From Acidimicrobiia bacterium (lineage in GTDB: Bacteria > Actinomycetota > Acidimicrobiia > Spongiisociales > Spongiisociaceae), in contig WTGI01000043.1 of assembly GCA_011523635.1 (NCBI GenBank), positions 36,581-100,580 on the forward strand: a stretch of 64,000 nucleotides of DNA, given 5' to 3'. Below, one piece after another: positions 61,636-64,000 of this stretch (position 1 is its first letter; every line of letters begins with the position of its first letter). The notes beneath the pieces are model-generated. The model was not told the origin of the DNA. It ran no database searches and saw only the letters and a program-made list of their open reading frames with translations. A program made the position numbers and the translations under genes.

Positions 61636-62520
61636 CTCGACCAGGATCCCGGCAGCCATGGCTACCACGAAGACGTAGCCGCCGAAAACAACCAGCACCT
61701 TGCGGCTGGTCAGCCTGGCCAGCATGACGAACTCGGGAACGTTGGCTCCCGCACCGGCGATGGTGAGCGCCACCACAGCGCCGATCCCGATCCCCGCCGC
61801 TCTGAGACCGTCGGCGATCGGAACGAACAGCTCGGTGTTGATGTAGAAGACCGTCCCGACCGCCGCGGCGGCCGGGATGGCGGCGTCTCCCGACAGGACC
61901 GGCACGCGGGCTACCGTCTCGGCCGGCAGGAACGCGGTGATCCCCAGCCCGATCAGGACGCCCAGCGCGAGCAGCGGGAGCATGGTGCGGAGCAACGCCC
62001 GAGCCGACAGCATGGCGGGACGCCACTCCGTCCGCAACCCCCGCCACGGGCCGGTTCCGATGTCCGGCTCGGGACCCCCATCCACATCCGGCGGGCTCAA
62101 GGGCTTCATGAAGCGTTCCAGATCGACCCGTTCGGCCAGGAGCGCCAGACCCATCGACGCCGCGAACACCACCAGCAGGTAGATGATCGCGGCCGGCAAG
62201 CCCACGATGATCACCAGCGCTCCGAACAGGATCGGGTCCAGGACCGGCGCCGCCACGATGAACGCCGCGTAGCCCGCCGGGCTCACACCCGCCCGCCGGA
62301 GGGAGACCAGCACCGGGATGGCCGAATAGGTGCAGAACGGGGTGATGAAACCGACCCCGATCCCCCGTAGCGCGGCCCCGACCGGCGAGGCGCCCATGAG
62401 CGTCCGGAGACGCTCGTCGCCGACCCGGCGCCGCAGGAGGTTCAGCCCGAAACTGACCCCCACGAACAGCAGGAAGAGTTCGGCGAACAGGACAAGGGCG
62501 TCACGGATCAGCGGGTGCAT
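61612..62520 (-). CDS. COG0701-type permease (ArsP/DUF318 family)
   Basis: The ATG at 62520 with GGAGAG upstream gives 302 residues; the GTG at 62538 is the alternative. There are eight or more hydrophobic segments in two halves. Each carries a family motif: GVGFITPFCTYSAIPVLVSLRRAGVSPA in the first and GTVFYINTELFVPIADGLRAAGIGIG with AGANVPEFVMLARL in the second. The first contains the conserved TPFCTCS-like cysteine seen in ArsP methylarsenite exporters, here TPFCTYS, so only one of two cysteines remains. A charged loop (residues about 135-165) separates the halves. The substrate is unknown. Confidence 0.8.
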   Translation of the reverse strand: MHPLIRDALVLFAELFLLFVGVSFGLNLLRRRVGDERLRTLMGASPVGAALRGIGVGFITPFCTYSAIPVLVSLRRAGVSPAGYAAFIVAAPVLDPILFGALVIIVGLPAAIIYLLVVFAASMGLALLAERVDLERFMKPLSPPDVDGGPEPDIGTGPWRGLRTEWRPAMLSARALLRTMLPLLALGVLIGLGITAFLPAETVARVPVLSGDAAIPAAAAVGTVFYINTELFVPIADGLRAAGIGIGAVVALTIAGAGANVPEFVMLARLTSRKVLVVFGGYVFVVAMAAGILVELLVRPAG

Positions 62521-62595
62521 GGTGGGACTCTCCGCCACGAGGCCGCCATCGATGCACCTCTCCTGCTATCCACCCGCTCTGTCGGCGCCCGATGG

Positions 62596-63093
62596 CTAGC
62601 GCCGCTTGTACAGCCCCATCAGGCCGGCCTTCTCGAGCGTGTTGAAGTTCAGCATGAACCCGACCACGGCCGGCATCGTATCGGCGTCGACGGGCAGTTC
62701 GGCCACACCCACCGCATGGATGGTGAAGAGGTAGCGGTGTGGGTGGTCGCCCTCGGGAGGGCACGGGCCACCGTACCCGGGCTCGCCGAAGTCGGTACGG
62801 GTCTGTAGCGCGCCGGCGGGTATCCCGGATCCGTCACCGGCACCCGCCGCCAGCTCCGTCACGTCAGCGGGGATGTTGACCACCACCCAGTGCCAGAACC
62901 CCGAACCGGTCGGGGCATCCGGGTCATAGCAGGTGAGGGCATAGCTGGCGGTTCCCTCCGGGGCGCCCGACCAGGAGATCTGCGGCGACCGGTTGCCTCC
63001 GGCGCACCCGAAACCGTACTCCTCCGCCAGGATGTGATCCGGACCCAGATAGTCGCCGTCGTCGAAGTCGGTGGAGGTGATCTGCAACGCCAT
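62596..63093 (-). CDS. YbhB/YbcL-type PEBP (Raf kinase inhibitor-like) protein
   Basis: The ATG at 63093 follows GGAAGGAGA and gives 165 residues. The phosphatidylethanolamine-binding fold shows NRSPQISWSGAPEGTASYALTCYDPDAPTGSGFWHWVVVNIPADVTEL, YGGPCPPEGDHPHRYLFTIHAVGV with the conserved ligand-site GPCPPxGxxPHRY, and a C-terminal helix. The cellular role of bacterial members is unclear; binding of a small anion is likely. It stands alone between a permease and a divergent ORF. Confidence 0.92.
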   Translation of the reverse strand: MALQITSTDFDDGDYLGPDHILAEEYGFGCAGGNRSPQISWSGAPEGTASYALTCYDPDAPTGSGFWHWVVVNIPADVTELAAGAGDGSGIPAGALQTRTDFGEPGYGGPCPPEGDHPHRYLFTIHAVGVAELPVDADTMPAVVGFMLNFNTLEKAGLMGLYKRR

Positions 63094-63194
63094 GTCGTGT
63101 CTCCTTCCGATGAGCCGCTCGGCCGAGACTACCCCACCACTATCACCCGTGGCACGGGGCAGCCCGGCGGGGAACTCGGTACCCTTTCGCCGGT

Positions 63195-64000
63195 ATGCCA
63201 TCACCGGACGAGCGATCCATCGAAGAGGCACTGGAGCGGATGGACTTCCGCGCCGCCCTGGCCCGGGCCGGCCGGGCGGCGGAGGGAGACCGTGAGCGGC
63301 TCCGCCGCGTCGTCAAGACCCGGCGGCAGGAGGCTGTCAACAGGGCGGAGCACCTGGCGGCGCGGATCCAGTCGATGGCCCGGGCCGACCACTACGAGGG
63401 CTTGTTAGGGCTGGCGGAGGACCCCGAAACTGAACACCTGCTGGCCCTGCTGTCGCAGGAGTTACGCCGGGGCGCCCAGCTGCATCTCGACGGGGCCCTG
63501 CGCCGGCGAACGCGCTACCGGGCCGCAGCTCGGCGGCACATGAAGGCCGCTTCCGAGGCTTTGGTCCTGTTCGACACTAGAACGGCGAGAATCGAGATTG
63601 CCAAGGTGGAGATCCGGTGGCTCGCCGCTGATCAACGCGAGGCGCTGGACAACCTCCGCGCCCAAGCCGAGCGCGTGGCAGCCGAACGCCTCGAGCTGGA
63701 GAGCAGAACGGCCGACGTGCTGCGCGAGCACCTGTCGGAGAACCCCATCCAACCGCCTACGCGCCGACGCCTCAAGCCTCCTGCTTCAAGCTCACGCCAT
63801 GCCAAGAAGAAGCCGACCGAACCACCGGAGGGCGAACCGGCAGGTGCGGCCGCTCCGGCTGGGGAGGGTTCTCCCCGGCAGGCTTCCGGGGCCCGGCCCC
63901 TGTCATCCTGGCAACCGGCGCGACACCGACTAGACTTCATGTTGGCCGGCACTTGGTCTCCCATTATCGGGAACTCACACGGAAATCGCAATGTAGAACA
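63195..64000 (+). CDS. Arg-rich coiled-coil protein, partial at window end
   Basis: An ATG at 63195 opens a frame of at least 268 codons that stays open to the end of the window; it is missing from the ORF track, perhaps because no stop is included. The N-terminal 190 residues are helical and charged (SIEEALERMDFRAALARAGRAAEGDRERLRRVVKTRR, later AKVEIRWLAADQREALDNLRAQAERVAAERLELESR), with coiled-coil character. A Pro/Lys-rich segment follows from about residue 195. The last 40 residues lack this bias, so the true end could lie before 64000 if a frameshift is present. No family recognised. Codon bias supports coding for the first 600 bases. Confidence 0.6.
   Translation, partial: MPSPDERSIEEALERMDFRAALARAGRAAEGDRERLRRVVKTRRQEAVNRAEHLAARIQSMARADHYEGLLGLAEDPETEHLLALLSQELRRGAQLHLDGALRRRTRYRAAARRHMKAASEALVLFDTRTARIEIAKVEIRWLAADQREALDNLRAQAERVAAERLELESRTADVLREHLSENPIQPPTRRRLKPPASSSRHAKKKPTEPPEGEPAGAAAPAGEGSPRQASGARPLSSWQPARHRLDFMLAGTWSPIIGNSHGNRNVE

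Overview
The window is high-GC, densely coded bacterial DNA that looks like chromosome of an actinomycete-type organism (Actinomycetota, possibly a lineage near Acidimicrobiia). The grounds are codon bias, GTG/TTG starts, two LLM-class (F420-type) oxidoreductases, an AAC(2')-like acetyltransferase, a leaderless toxin-antitoxin promoter and stop/start overlaps throughout. No rRNA, CRISPR array or intact insertion sequence is visible. The lineage is inference.

Region 1 (1-23 kb) is catabolic and accessory. A plus-strand run encodes an ABM-like protein, a cupin, an alpha/beta hydrolase, an amidohydrolase, a BKACE (DUF849) enzyme, a GrdE-like reductase proprotein and a GrdB-like protein. The last is split in the ORF track by an in-frame TGA. 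Reading through the TGA restores a normal family C-terminus, and a hairpin of SECIS type follows directly, so I call it a selenoprotein. Then come a second amidohydrolase, a fold-back MITE, VOC and enoyl-CoA hydratase genes, and a MazF/RHH toxin-antitoxin pair. Next is a plus-strand run (GcvT-like, AAC(2')-like, LLM oxidoreductase, DapDC-like decarboxylase, a substrate-binding protein without signal peptide) that meets a four-gene minus operon (phosphotriesterase-like, two tandem paralogous amidohydrolases, FAD oxidoreductase). The set suggests breakdown of small amines, amides or N-methyl compounds, but the substrate is unknown.

Region 2 (23-25 kb) is a decayed prophage, about 1.7 kb, at the 3' end of tRNA-Ala(CGC). 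A copy of the tRNA 3' end marks the far boundary. Inside are a frameshifted portal gene and an SLH-domain protein.

Region 3 (25-46 kb) is mostly housekeeping: translin-like protein, moaC, moeA, galU, plsY, fmdB-type, mobA, uppP, an Mrp ATPase, aconitase, TlpA-like thioredoxin, flavin reductase, a TPP enzyme, a PLP desulfhydrase/deaminase and groES-groEL. The groES upstream region has a CIRCE operator inside the promoter and a second palindrome of the same geometry. A gamma-glutamyltransferase fragment and several intergenic repeats show local decay.

Region 4 (46-54 kb) is a metal or metallophore uptake locus. A FecBCD-type ABC importer has a lipoprotein with a His/Asp/Glu-rich segment and is divergent from two coupled ABC exporter-type half-transporters. 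A perfect Fur-superfamily-like palindrome sits inside the promoter between them.

Region 5 (54-64 kb) holds uridine phosphorylase, a tightly overlapping minus-strand operon (methyltransferase-like, P1 peptidase, family-4 uracil-DNA glycosylase, tsaE, tsaB, rimI, tsaD) divergent from alr, a COG0701-type permease, a PEBP protein, and an Arg-rich coiled-coil ORF that runs off the end and is absent from the ORF track.
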